From the NCBI GenBank assembly GCA_963708795.1, contig CAVPUH010000009.1:62001-126000 (forward strand): 64,000 bases of DNA. The letters are read 5' to 3'. Below, in pieces: positions 1-9,010 of the stretch (position 1 is its first letter; the number at the start of each line of letters is the position of its first letter). The notes beneath the pieces are model-generated. The model saw only the letters and a list, made by a program, of their open reading frames with translations. It ran no database searches and was not told the DNA's origin. The DNA comes from DAIQRJ01 sp963708795. GTDB lineage: Bacteria; Actinomycetota; Actinomycetes; Propionibacteriales; DAIQRJ01. The translations under genes were made by a program, and so were the position numbers.

Positions 1-2
1 TC

Positions 3-299
3 CGCGCGCACCTGGCGGACTGGGGTGAGCTCCTGCCGACGTCCTACCTGTCCGACCTGGTCCGGGCGTGCACCGCGTGGATCGGGTCGGGCGAGGCGAC
101 GGACCGTGCGCGCGTGGAGTCCGTCCTCGCCGCTCTCGACGCCGCCTACGGTCACGATTTCGAGGTCGACGAACTCATCGCGACGGGATTCGTGGAGAAC
201 CTCCCCTATCCGCACGAGGACGGGGCGGCGATGTTGACGCTGCTCGGCCCCCGGCTGCGTGCCGAGTACCAGGCCGAGCGGCCGGGCACGCCGCTCTGA
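3..299 (+). CDS. C-terminal part of a hypothetical protein (5' truncated by window)
   Basis: An open frame enters from the left edge and ends at TGA 297-299. The 98 visible residues are soluble and slightly acidic, with alternating helical segments (DAAYGHDFEVDELIATGFVENL). There are no cysteines that look like metal ligands except one near the start, and no membrane segment. I do not recognise the family. It runs towards the end of dapF, which lies 31 bases downstream on the other strand, so the two genes are convergent. Function unknown. Confidence 0.55.
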   Translation, partial: RAHLADWGELLPTSYLSDLVRACTAWIGSGEATDRARVESVLAALDAAYGHDFEVDELIATGFVENLPYPHEDGAAMLTLLGPRLRAEYQAERPGTPL

Positions 300-330
300 G
301 CCACGCCGTGCGCCCAGGGTGGTCGAGTGC

Positions 331-1200
331 TCAGGCTGTCTCGGCGACCGGGATGCTGCCGAAGTAGGTGAGCTCGGCCGGACCGGTGAGCAACACGTGG
401 CCGTCCTCCTCCAGCGTGACCACCAGGGTTCCGCCGGGGACGTCGACCCGAACGCGGGCCGGGAGTTCGAGCGTGTCGGAGGCGACGAGCGCCGCCGCAC
501 ACGCGCCGGTGCCGCAGGCCCTGGTTTCTCCCACGCCCCGCTCGTGCACCCGCATCCGGACGTGCCCCGGTTCCAGGAGTTGCACGAACTCGATGTTGGC
601 ACCCGCCGGCATCCCGGCCACCGGGTCCCAGGTCGGGGCCGCGAGCAGGTCGCCGGCATCGTCGACGTCGTCCACGATGACGACGAGATGCGGGTTCCCC
701 ACGTCGACGCTCGTCGACGGCCAGGTGTGCCCGGGCACCGTCACCGTGATGTCCTCGCGGACGACCGACGCGATGCCCATGTCGACGGTGATGGACGTGT
801 CGGCCTCGAAGGTGGCGGTCTTCACTCCGGCGCGGGTGCCGATCGGGATGCCCGCACGGCCGGCCTGCGCGAGTTCGGCGGCGGCCAGGTAGCGCGCGAA
901 GACCCGCACCCCGTTGCCGCACATCTCGCCGACGGTGCCGTCAGCGTTGTAGAAGTCCATGAACCACTCGGGCACCGGCGCGCCGTCGAGGTAGTCGGCG
1001 GAGCCCGGCTGCTTGGCGCTGCGGACGACGCGGAGCACACCGTCGGCCCCGATGCCGGTACGGCGGTCGCACAACGACCGGATCAGCGAGTCCGACACCC
1101 GGCCGTCGACGAGCCCGGGCATGCTGGCGTCGAGGTCGGGCACGATGACGAAGTCGTTCTGCGCGCCGTGACCCTTGACGAACTCGATCTCGCTGGCCAT
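331..1200 (-). CDS. dapF: Diaminopimelate epimerase DapF
   Basis: Converts LL- to meso-2,6-diaminopimelate in the cytoplasm for lysine and peptidoglycan synthesis. The 289-residue protein has the family N-terminus (VKGHGAQNDFV) and both half-site cysteine motifs of the two-domain fold: MCGNGVRVFARY at about residue 95 and ACGTGACAAAL at about residue 233, which supply the acid/base pair. The start ATG at 1200 is one base past the miaA stop, so the pair is almost certainly an operon with miaA first. This matches the conserved actinobacterial order Rv2728c-miaA-dapF. The longer open frame upstream runs into miaA and is not used. Intact and of normal length. Confidence 0.96.
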   Translation of the reverse strand: MASEIEFVKGHGAQNDFVIVPDLDASMPGLVDGRVSDSLIRSLCDRRTGIGADGVLRVVRSAKQPGSADYLDGAPVPEWFMDFYNADGTVGEMCGNGVRVFARYLAAAELAQAGRAGIPIGTRAGVKTATFEADTSITVDMGIASVVREDITVTVPGHTWPSTSVDVGNPHLVVIVDDVDDAGDLLAAPTWDPVAGMPAGANIEFVQLLEPGHVRMRVHERGVGETRACGTGACAAALVASDTLELPARVRVDVPGGTLVVTLEEDGHVLLTGPAELTYFGSIPVAETA

Positions 1201-1201
1201 G

Positions 1202-2185
1202 TCAGTCCACCTCGCCGTCGTCGTCGGATCGACCTGCCCGAACCGGTCGGGCGCCACCGTACGCGGCGGCCGCGACGTCCCAGGCACGGTCCACCCGATC
1301 AGCGGCATCGCCGGGTACCCAGTGGATGCGGGCGTCGCGACGGAACCAGGTGAGCTGCCGTTTCGCGAACTGCCGGGTGGCCACCACGGTCGCGGTGATG
1401 GCGTCGTCCGCCGAGCACCGGCCGTCGAGGTACGCGATCGCCTGGGCGTAGCCGAGCGCGTACGCCGCGGTGGGGGCCTCCCGCAGGCCCTGCCCGAGCA
1501 GCGTCTGCACCTCGTCGACCAGCCCGTCGGCCCACATCTGCTGCACCCGCTGCTCGATCCTCGCGGCCAGGTGTTCCCGGTCGAGCTGCACCCCGAGCTG
1601 CCGCACGTCTGCGTAGGCGTACACGGGCTCGGGCAGGCGGGCGACGAACGGCTCTCCGGTCACCTCGTTCACCTCCAGGGCACGGACGATGCGCCGGACG
1701 TTGCCCGGCAGGATCGCCGCCGCGGCGGCCGGATCGACCGACCGGAGCCGCTCGTACATCGTCGAGGCACCCAGCCGGTCCGCCTCGGCGGCGAGGCGCG
1801 CGCGGATCTGCGGATCGGTCGGCTGGAATTCGAGGTCGTCGACGATCGCGTGCACGTACAGCGCGGATCCACCGACGACGATGGGGAGCACGCCGCGGCG
1901 GACGCAGTCGTCGATCACCTCTCGCGCGAGATCACGCACCAGGACGACCGAGGATGCGTCCCCCAGGTCGAGCACGTCCACCAGGTGGTGCACGACGCCG
2001 GCCCGATCAGCCAGGGGCGTCTTCGCGGTGCCGATGTCCATGCCCCGGTAGAGCTGCATCGAGTCGGCGTTGACGATCTCGGCCGGCGTCCCCGAGTTCG
2101 CGCTGCGTCGTGCCAGGTCGATCGCCAGGGCGGACTTGCCGACGGCGGTCGCCCCGACGACCGCGAGCACGCGGCCACTCCTCAT
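1202..2185 (-). CDS. miaA: tRNA dimethylallyltransferase MiaA
   Basis: Adds a dimethylallyl group to N6 of A37 in tRNAs reading UNN codons. Its product is the substrate of MiaB, whose gene lies 22 kb away in this window. The 327-residue protein has a P-loop GATAVGKS at residues 11-18, the DSMQLYRGMDIGTAK motif that positions the tRNA base and Thr/Asp, and IVVGGSALYVHA. ATG 2185 was chosen because a strong GGGGAGGG ribosome site lies just upstream; the reading frame extends 16 codons further without support. dapF follows after one base. Divergent from the MT0933-like gene. Confidence 0.95.
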   Translation of the reverse strand: MRSGRVLAVVGATAVGKSALAIDLARRSANSGTPAEIVNADSMQLYRGMDIGTAKTPLADRAGVVHHLVDVLDLGDASSVVLVRDLAREVIDDCVRRGVLPIVVGGSALYVHAIVDDLEFQPTDPQIRARLAAEADRLGASTMYERLRSVDPAAAAAILPGNVRRIVRALEVNEVTGEPFVARLPEPVYAYADVRQLGVQLDREHLAARIEQRVQQMWADGLVDEVQTLLGQGLREAPTAAYALGYAQAIAYLDGRCSADDAITATVVATRQFAKRQLTWFRRDARIHWVPGDAADRVDRAWDVAAAAYGGARPVRAGRSDDDGEVD

Positions 2186-2259
2186 CGACCCTCCCCGCCT
2201 CCATCCGCTCTCAGTCGGTGCGATCCTGCCCACGATCGCTGACCGCCCCGAGGCGGCTC

Positions 2260-2269
2260 ACCCTAGAGT
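2260..2269. promoter_or_regulatory. Overlapping divergent -10 elements between miaA and the MT0933-like gene
   Basis: The sequence CCCTAGAGTG contains TAGAGT on the plus strand (2264-2269) and, overlapping it, TAGGGT on the minus strand (2260-2265). Both fit the actinobacterial TANNNT -10 consensus and point towards the two divergent genes. No convincing -35 element is seen. Inferred from sequence pattern only. Confidence 0.35.
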
Positions 2270-2319
2270 GGGGCCAGCGCACCGGCGCGTGACTGACCAT
2301 TCGACGGAAGGACGTGCAC

Positions 2320-2628
2320 ATGTTCGACAAGATGAAGAAGTCCATGGACGACATCAAGGACAAGCTCACCGACGCTGTCGACGAACACGGGCCCAAGATC
2401 GCCGAGGGCGTGGACAAGGCGGCGACCGTGGTCGACCAGAAGACCGGCGGGAAGTACCACGATCACATCGACAAGGCGTCCGGCGCGGTCAAGGGCGCGG
2501 TGGGCAAGCTCGACTCCGGCAAACCGGGTTCGACGCCGACCGACCCCACTACCCCCACTACCGCCCGCCGACCCGAGCTGACCCGACCGCCGCCTCGACT
2601 GCCGCGTCGAGTCAGGGCCGGCAGCTGA
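2320..2628 (+). CDS. MT0933/Rv0909-type small antitoxin-like protein
   Basis: A small, highly charged helical protein (FDKMKKSMDDIKDKL..., then KTGGKYHDHIDKASGAV) typical of the MT0933 antitoxin family, which is widespread and mostly uncharacterised in actinobacteria. ATG 2320 is preceded by GGAAGGA at 2306-2312 with ideal spacing; a GTG two codons upstream is less well placed. No adjacent toxin gene is visible, so an antitoxin role is not supported here. The Pro/Arg/Thr-rich last 35 residues do not look like the family and overlap the end of the next gene by 17 bases, so a frameshift near 2540 may hide the true stop. Confidence 0.7.
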   Translation: MFDKMKKSMDDIKDKLTDAVDEHGPKIAEGVDKAATVVDQKTGGKYHDHIDKASGAVKGAVGKLDSGKPGSTPTDPTTPTTARRPELTRPPPRLPRRVRAGS

Positions 2629-3329
2629 GCGTGGCCACGACGTAGCCCACGCCGTACGGGGCCGAGTGGGTCAGCACCTGGCCTTTCCACGTTCGGGTGT
2701 CGCCGGCTGCGATGGCGCCGGCCAGGACCTGCCAGGGTGCCCGGCCGGCGGCCAGCAGCGTCCGGCCCAGCTCGGGGTCGAGGTCCAGGAGTGCCGTCGG
2801 GTCGGCCGCCCCCATCCCCTCCACGGCAGCCGTGTCGAACGGCTCCGCCCGATCGTCGAGGTAGCCGGGAGCAGCCGTGCTGCGTCGGGCGGACCCGTCG
2901 CCCATCACCAACAGGGCGATCCGGGTGTCGCGCCGGTCGAGATCGGCGCCCAGGCGAGCGGCATCCGCCGCACTCGTGGTCGCGGGGACGGCGAGGTACC
3001 GCCGGCGACCGGTCCAGCCGGCCTCGTCCAGCAACCAGGCGCCGATCGTCTGGGCCAGCGGCAGTACCGCCGGGATCGATCGGTCGGGGCCACCAGCGTC
3101 GAGTGCCACGCCGTACCCGGTGAGGGTTCCCCAGGCGCCGTCGTCGAGGTCGATTGCGGCGGACCCGTCTCCGACCACCACGATCCACTCGGGTCCTACT
3201 TCCACGAGCGAGCGCACGGCCTGCTCGCAGGCCGACCGGATCTCGTCCAGTTCACCCGCAGCGCCGGTGGCGACGGCGGGTACCAGCAGCGGCGGGTGCG
3301 GGCACACGGCCGGCGGCCAGCACCGGCAC
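2612..3329 (-). CDS. Rv2728c-like protein with extradiol dioxygenase (LigB/MEMO-type) fold; one frameshift
   Basis: Resembles the conserved actinobacterial protein encoded just upstream of miaA (Rv2728c in M. tuberculosis), distantly related to class III extradiol dioxygenases; its reaction is not known. The N-terminal motif VCPHPPLLVP, then GDGSA, LLVMGDGSAR and a C-terminal GYVVATLS are recognisable. Bases 3329 to 3309 encode VPVLAAG from a GTG start, but the continuation VCPHPPLL is one base out of frame. Removing one C at about 3308 joins them and gives the typical family start. The GTG follows directly after the stop of the membrane-protein gene, suggesting coupled translation. Roughly 238 residues once repaired. 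Confidence 0.7.
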
Positions 3330-3815
3330 CTACGTGATCCCGCGCCGCTTGAGGATCTCGTCGATGTCCTCCATGCCCTCGAGGCCGGTCGGCTCCTTCG
3401 GGTTCTTCGCCGCCACCTGCTTCGGCTTGGCGGCGCCCGTCGAGGTCGACCGCGCGTCGGGGGCCGTCGCAGTGCCACCGCTCGTGTCGGCCGCGGTAGT
3501 GCCGCCCTTGAGTTTGCGCACGGTCAGCCGGTTGCCGATGATCAGGCACACGACGCCCGCGGCCGCCATGCCGAGACCGACCCAGATCTGGGGCGCGAAC
3601 AGGATGTTGGTGACGAAGCGCGCGAGCGATTTCCACAGCTCCTTCAGCACGTCCTGGAGCCCGATCAGCACGATCGCACCCGGCAGGAACGACACGCCGA
3701 GCATGCGCATGCCGGCGCCGGGACCGCGTCTACGCCACAGCAGCACGGTCAGGACGAGTCCGATGACCGTCAGCACTCCGGCCACCGGCCACCACTCCAC
3801 CCCGAACACCTGCAT
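3330..3815 (-). CDS. Small membrane protein of unknown function
   Basis: A 161-residue protein with three predicted membrane segments (about residues 9-26, 38-54 and 77-94). A polar C-terminal half rich in Thr, Ala and Lys ends in GLEGMEDIDEILKRRGIT. The conserved-looking acidic/basic tail suggests a cytoplasmic interaction region. It lies immediately upstream of the Rv2728c-like gene (stop and start adjoin), so it is probably the first gene of the membrane protein-Rv2728c-like unit. A TAGGTT -10-like element is visible upstream on the minus strand. I do not recognise a characterised family. Confidence 0.7.
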   Translation of the reverse strand: MQVFGVEWWPVAGVLTVIGLVLTVLLWRRRGPGAGMRMLGVSFLPGAIVLIGLQDVLKELWKSLARFVTNILFAPQIWVGLGMAAAGVVCLIIGNRLTVRKLKGGTTAADTSGGTATAPDARSTSTGAAKPKQVAAKNPKEPTGLEGMEDIDEILKRRGIT

Positions 3816-3968
3816 CCCCTCTCGCTCGCTCCGGTCGATCGGCCTCCACCGGTTCGGTCAACCTACCCGCGGACGCCCGACGGTCGGAGATCCGGCCCGG
3901 CGGTTCGCCGTCGGCCGGGCTCGGACTCGCGCTCGTGCCCTCGACGGTTCGGCCTCTCCGCCACCGGG

Positions 3969-5450
3969 ATGGCACAGTTGACCCCCGTGCCGCCGTCTCC
4001 CGACCCCCAGATCGACCCCACGGAACTCGAGACGTGCCTGCGTGTGCTCGGTCTCGTCGAGACGCTGGCCGAGGATCACCCCGACCACGTCACGGTCCGG
4101 CGGGCCACGGCCAAGATGTTCAAGGCGGTCAAGCGGAATCGCCGGACGGTCAAGCGCTCGGCCATCTCGCAGGCCGATCGACTCCTGGTCGCCTCGACTG
4201 CCACCGGGTCTCCCGACCGCGTGGACGACGAGACCCGTGGCATCGCGATCACGTCCAGCGTCGAGGGCGCCGTGGCGGGCGAGATGCTCCGCGCGCGACC
4301 GTGCTACATCTGCAAGCAGCCGTACACGCTCGTCGATGCGTTCTACCACCAGCTCTGTCCGGAGTGCGCGGCCTTCAACCACGCCAAGCGGAACGCGAGC
4401 ACCGACCTGCGTGGCCGTCGTGCCCTCCTCACGGGCGGTCGGGCGAAGATCGGCATGTACATCGCGCTGCGGCTCCTGCGCGACGGCGCGCACCTCACCA
4501 TCACGACCCGGTTCCCGCGCGACGCCGCCCGTCGTTTCGCCGCCCTCGCCGACAGCGACGAGTGGCTCGGGCGCCTGCGGATCGTCGGGATCGACCTCCG
4601 GGACCCGGCCCAGGTGACGGCGCTCGCCGACTCCGTCGCCGCCGAGGGGCCGCTCGACATCCTGATCAACAACGCGGCGCAGACGGTGCGTCGCTCCCCG
4701 GGTGCGTACGCGCCGCTGGCCCGGGCGGAGTCGGCGCCGCTGCCCGATGATCGGCCGATGCCCGAGCTCATCACCTTCGGCCACACCAACGACGCGCATC
4801 CGCTCGCGCTCGCCAGCAGCGTGGCCGCGCATCCCATGTTGGCGTCGGACGCCGAGGTCGCCGACGAACTGACCTCGCTGGCCCTCACGGCCGGATCCGC
4901 GTCGCTCGAGCGGCTCGCCGCCGGCACCGCGATCGACGCCGGCGGGCTCGTCCCCGACGTGGCCAGTGTCAACAGCTGGACGCAGTCGATCGATCAGGTG
5001 ACCCCGCTGGAGATGCTCGAAGTCCAGCTCTGCAACATGACGGCGCCGTTCCTGTTGATCAGCAAGCTGAGATCGTCGCTGGCGTCCTCGACCGCGCGAC
5101 GTACCTACATCGTCAACGTGTCCGCGATGGAAGGTCAGTTCGGCCGCGCGTACAAGGGCCCCGGCCATCCCCACACGAACATGGCCAAGGCGGCTCTCAA
5201 CATGCTGACACGCACGAGTGCCGGCGAGATGTTCGAGACCGACGGCATCCTCATGACCGCCGTCGACACCGGGTGGATCACCGACGAGCGCCCGCACTTC
5301 ACGAAGGTCCGGCTCCAGGAGGAGGGGTTCCGCGCTCCCCTGGACCTGGTGGACGGCGCCGCACGCGTCTACGACCCGATCGTCGTCGGCGAGGCCGGTG
5401 TCGATCTGTACGGCAGCTTCCTCAAGGACTACAAGCCGGCGGCCTGGTGA
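3969..5450 (+). CDS. SDR-family protein with N-terminal CxxC-CxxC zinc-finger-like module
   Basis: A 493-residue protein. Residues 1-110 are helical and basic. Residues 112-133 hold CYICKQP...CPEC, a two-knuckle zinc-binding pattern. From about 148 onwards it is a short-chain dehydrogenase/reductase Rossmann fold with TGGRAKIGMYIA (dinucleotide loop), VGIDLRDP, DILINNAAQT and VNVSAMEGQFG. The usual YxxxK catalytic Tyr position reads PHTNMAK, with Thr in place of Tyr. The chemistry is therefore probably altered or lost, and a binding or regulatory role is possible. ATG 3969 is chosen because the frame upstream is antisense to the membrane protein; a GTG seven codons in is an alternative. Stands alone, ending towards the GH38 gene. 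Confidence 0.8.
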   Translation: MAQLTPVPPSPDPQIDPTELETCLRVLGLVETLAEDHPDHVTVRRATAKMFKAVKRNRRTVKRSAISQADRLLVASTATGSPDRVDDETRGIAITSSVEGAVAGEMLRARPCYICKQPYTLVDAFYHQLCPECAAFNHAKRNASTDLRGRRALLTGGRAKIGMYIALRLLRDGAHLTITTRFPRDAARRFAALADSDEWLGRLRIVGIDLRDPAQVTALADSVAAEGPLDILINNAAQTVRRSPGAYAPLARAESAPLPDDRPMPELITFGHTNDAHPLALASSVAAHPMLASDAEVADELTSLALTAGSASLERLAAGTAIDAGGLVPDVASVNSWTQSIDQVTPLEMLEVQLCNMTAPFLLISKLRSSLASSTARRTYIVNVSAMEGQFGRAYKGPGHPHTNMAKAALNMLTRTSAGEMFETDGILMTAVDTGWITDERPHFTKVRLQEEGFRAPLDLVDGAARVYDPIVVGEAGVDLYGSFLKDYKPAAW

Positions 5451-5608
5451 GAGCCTCTCGACCCGATCACCCGAACTGCCGGACGGTCTGACCGCGTACC
5501 GCTCGCCGGGCAGAAGTCCGAGCGTCGCCGCGTGACGAGCCTGCCTTCGACCTGGCCGACTCGAGTTCTGCCCGGCCTCCGGTACACCACCGGGCGGGGG
5601 GACACGAA

Positions 5609-5642
5609 CGGGGCGGCCCGGCCGGCTGGCCGAACCGCCCCG
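5609..5642. terminator. Stem-loop between convergent genes
   Basis: CGGGGCGG (5609-5616) pairs with CCGCCCCG (5635-5642), and an inner GGCC/GGCC pair shortens the loop. It lies in the 219-base gap between the convergent SDR and GH38 genes, where a bidirectional terminator is expected. There is no U-tract, as is common in high-GC actinobacteria. Confidence 0.5.
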
Positions 5643-5669
5643 AGGTGGCGTGCTCGCGAGACGCTCCGA

Positions 5670-8600
5670 CTAGCGGGCGAAACGCAGGGTGACGATCTCG
5701 AACGGGCGCAGCGACAGCGCCACCGGACCGTCCTGGTCGAGCTCGCGCTCCCCGAACGGGCGCTCGAGCAGGTCGGACTCCGTCACGCCGGTGGTGGCGA
5801 ACGTCGGCGTCACGACCGCCTTCGCCCGTGCACCCGTGGCCTCGTAGACCCGGACGACGATGTCGCCCGAGCCGTCGTCGGCAGCCTTCACCGAGGAGAC
5901 CACGACATTCGGGTTGCTCACCGTCACGAGCGGCTCGACGGTGTTCGCGCCGGTGACCGTGCGGGCGGGCAGGTTGATGCGGTACCCGTCGGCCACGGCG
6001 TCGATGACGTCGGCGCCGATCACCATCGCGTAGCGCAGCGTGTGGCCGCCCTGGTCGGTGACCGGGTCGGGGAACAGCGGCGCCCGCAACAGCGAGAGCC
6101 GCACGGTCGTCGTGGTCCGGCCGTCGGCGTCGGCGGTGCGGCCGACGTCGTGTCCATAGGTCGAGTCGTTGACGAGCGCGACCCCGAAGCCGGGCTCCTC
6201 GACGTGCAGGAAGCGGTGGGCACAGATCTCGAACTTCGCGACCTCCCATGACGTGTTGACGTGGGTCGGCCGGAAGACGTGCCCGTACTGCGTCTCCGCG
6301 GCGCTCCGCTCGGCGTGCACGTCGAGCGGGAAGGCGGCCTTGAGGAACTTCTCGCGCTCGTGCCAGTCGACCTCGGTGGTGACCTCGACCCGCTTGCCAC
6401 CGGCCGGGACCGTCAGCGTCTGGGCGACCGTGGACGACCCGAACGAGCGGACCACCTTGATCGAGTCGCCGACCTGCTCGAGGCTGTCGAGCTCGACGAG
6501 GTCGGTGACCTTGTTCCGGTAGAACTTGTCGACGTCCCAGGCGTCCCACATGTTCGGGGTGTCCGGGTGGATCTGGAGCAGGTTCGCGGCCTGACCGGGA
6601 GCGACGGCCTCACGATCGAGGTCGAGGTCCACCGCCGAGGTGATGAGCCCACGGCTGTCGATCGTCACGCGGATCAGACCGTTGTCGAGCACGAACCCGC
6701 CGTCGGCAGCGGTGATCGTGGCGGCACCGGTGTCCGCCGCCGGACCCGCGCCGAGCGCCGGCACGCCGTCGCGGATGTGCGGGGCGGCGTTGAAGACGAC
6801 CGGCTGGTCACCCTCGCCGGCCAGCGCCTGCTGAGCAGCACCGATGATGGCCTCGAGCTCGCCGCCGATCCGGGCGTAGGTCGCCTCGGCCTCGCGGTGC
6901 ACCCAGTGGATCGAGCTGCCGGGCAGGATGTCGTGGAACTGGTGCAGCAGCACCGTCTTCCAGATCCGGTCGAGGTCGGCGTACGGGTAGTCCTGCACGC
7001 CGGCCACCAGTGCGGCCGCGGACCACAACTCGGCTTCGCGGAGCAGGTGCTCGCTGCGCCGGTTGCCCTGCTTGGTCTTCGCCTGCGAGGTCAACGTGGC
7101 GCGGTGCAGCTCGAGGTAGAGCTCACCGGACCAGACCGCCGGCTTGGGCAGGTCTTCCTTGGCCTTGGTGAAGAACGTGTCGGGCCGCTCGATGGTGACC
7201 TTGGTGGACCCTTCGAGGTTCTCGGTGCGCTTGGCTCGGGCCAGCATCTCGCGGGTGGGTCCGCCGCCGCCGTCGCCGAAGCCGAACGGGAGCAGCGACC
7301 GGTTGCCCGATCCCTTGTCCTGGTAGTTCGACGCCGAGTACGCGAGTTCGCGGCCGCTGAACGTGCCGTTGTAGGTGTCGGCCGACGGGAAGTGCGTGAA
7401 CACGCGCGTGCCGTCGATGCCTTCCCACATGAACGAGTGGTGCGGGAACTTGTTGGTCTGGTTCCAGCTGATCTTCTGGGTGAGGAAGTTGGTCGTGTTC
7501 GACAACTTCACGATCTGCGGGAGCGCGCCGGAGTAGCCGAACGTGTCGGGCAACCAGACCTCGTCGGTCTCGATCCCGTACTCGGCCAGGAAGAACCGCT
7601 TGCCGTGCACGAACTGGCGGGCCATCGCTTCGGCGCCGACCATGTTCGTGTCGGACTCGACCCACATGCCGCCGACCGGGACGATGACGCCGTCCGCGAC
7701 AGCCTTCTTCAGCTTCTCCCACACCAGCGGGTGGTGGTCCTTCATCCAGGCGTGCTGCTGCGCGGAGGAGAACGCGTACACGAAACCGGGATTGTCGGCG
7801 GCCAGCGCCGTCACGTTCGACACGGTGCGGGCGACCTTGCGCACGGTCTCGCGAAGCGGCCACAACCACGCCGAGTCGATGTGCGCGTGCCCGACTGCGG
7901 AGATCTCGTGGGCCGAGGCGTAGGCCGGCTTGGCCAGGATCGGTGCGAGCTCGGCCCGGGCGGCCGCGGCCGTGCCGGGGATGTCGGTGTAGTCGAGTGC
8001 GTCGAGCGCACGGTCGATACCGCGCAGGATCTCCCACCGGCGCGGGAGCTCGAGCGGGAGCTGCTCCATGAGCTCACCGAGCACGTCCAGATCGAAGAGC
8101 AGCTCGTAGACCTCGACGTTGAGGAGGGCGATCTCCGCCTTCTCGAGTTCGAACAGCGGAGTGTCGCCCGCGGTGTCCCAATCGCCTCGCTGGGTCGGGT
8201 TGAACCCGTTCTCCATGATCTCGGGGTTGGCCGCAGCCTCGACGTAGAAGTCGATCTGCGCACCGCCCTTGGCGTTGTCACGGCCCTTGCCGCTCACGGC
8301 ACCCTGGCCGAGCGCGTCGTCGCTGGTCGCGTCGACCGCGTTCGCACCGCGATAGAGACCGCTCAACGGGAGGTAGGCGTTGTAGGGGTTGATGGCCTTG
8401 AGCGGCTGGCCCTCGATCGTGTACGTGAGGCCCTCGGCGGTGAAGCCGGGTCCACGCAGGAAGCCCAGGTCGACGACGACCTCCGCGGGCTTGCCGTCGA
8501 ACTCGGCCGGTACCTCACCGGAGAACCGGAACCAGGAGGTCGCCCAGGCGCGCCCCCACTTCTCCCCCACGGAGGTCTCGGTGAAGGTCTGACCGGTCGC

Positions 8601-8741
8601 GTCGTCGAAGCTGACGGGCTCGGCCGGCGCGTGCCAGACGGTGACGGACAGCGGCGCTGTGGTGCCGTACAGGGCAGGTGTGATGCGGTCGCGAACGGCG
8701 CGGCGGAGGCGCCCTTCGATCAAGGCGCGGTCGTCGTGCAT
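5670..8741 (-). CDS. GH38 alpha-mannosidase (1)
   Basis: A 1023-residue glycoside hydrolase family 38 protein. An N-terminal beta domain covers roughly residues 25-250. The catalytic barrel starts at HAHIDSAWLWPL (about 285; His and Asp are zinc ligands) and holds the nucleophile region MWVESDTNMVGAE near 360 and DTFGYSGALPQI. A helical middle domain includes FHDILPGSSI, and C-terminal beta-sandwich domains follow. The start at 8741 has GGAGGA at 8751-8756. No signal peptide is seen, so it acts inside the cell on imported mannosides. It is single, between a convergent SDR gene and a divergent ABC exporter. The overall plan is like bacterial cytosolic mannosidases; the exact linkage specificity cannot be told. 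Confidence 0.93.
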   Translation of the reverse strand: MHDDRALIEGRLRRAVRDRITPALYGTTAPLSVTVWHAPAEPVSFDDATGQTFTETSVGEKWGRAWATSWFRFSGEVPAEFDGKPAEVVVDLGFLRGPGFTAEGLTYTIEGQPLKAINPYNAYLPLSGLYRGANAVDATSDDALGQGAVSGKGRDNAKGGAQIDFYVEAAANPEIMENGFNPTQRGDWDTAGDTPLFELEKAEIALLNVEVYELLFDLDVLGELMEQLPLELPRRWEILRGIDRALDALDYTDIPGTAAAARAELAPILAKPAYASAHEISAVGHAHIDSAWLWPLRETVRKVARTVSNVTALAADNPGFVYAFSSAQQHAWMKDHHPLVWEKLKKAVADGVIVPVGGMWVESDTNMVGAEAMARQFVHGKRFFLAEYGIETDEVWLPDTFGYSGALPQIVKLSNTTNFLTQKISWNQTNKFPHHSFMWEGIDGTRVFTHFPSADTYNGTFSGRELAYSASNYQDKGSGNRSLLPFGFGDGGGGPTREMLARAKRTENLEGSTKVTIERPDTFFTKAKEDLPKPAVWSGELYLELHRATLTSQAKTKQGNRRSEHLLREAELWSAAALVAGVQDYPYADLDRIWKTVLLHQFHDILPGSSIHWVHREAEATYARIGGELEAIIGAAQQALAGEGDQPVVFNAAPHIRDGVPALGAGPAADTGAATITAADGGFVLDNGLIRVTIDSRGLITSAVDLDLDREAVAPGQAANLLQIHPDTPNMWDAWDVDKFYRNKVTDLVELDSLEQVGDSIKVVRSFGSSTVAQTLTVPAGGKRVEVTTEVDWHEREKFLKAAFPLDVHAERSAAETQYGHVFRPTHVNTSWEVAKFEICAHRFLHVEEPGFGVALVNDSTYGHDVGRTADADGRTTTTVRLSLLRAPLFPDPVTDQGGHTLRYAMVIGADVIDAVADGYRINLPARTVTGANTVEPLVTVSNPNVVVSSVKAADDGSGDIVVRVYEATGARAKAVVTPTFATTGVTESDLLERPFGERELDQDGPVALSLRPFEIVTLRFAR

Positions 8742-9010
8742 GCGGGGACGTCCTCCGAGGGAGATGGGTGAAGCGGGCGCCGATGAACGCAGTGCCGAAC
8801 GGGCCCGGTGGCGGGCTCCACATTACGAGCCTGTTACGGCGACCGCGACCCCGGCCAGGGACTGGACGGACGGGCGATGGCGCCGTCCGGACCGGGTGGT
8901 TGCAGGCGACGGCATCATCCGATCGGTTGATGTCCGGGTCGCACCCACGCGGACGAGAGGGAGCCTCGCGACCGATGCGGGTGGTGGGGTGAACCGGCAG
9001 GCTTGGTCGC

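Noticed and set aside
6261..8771. 836-codon plus-strand ORF
   Set aside because: Shadow of the GH38 mannosidase; repetitive Val/Arg/Gly/Asp composition.
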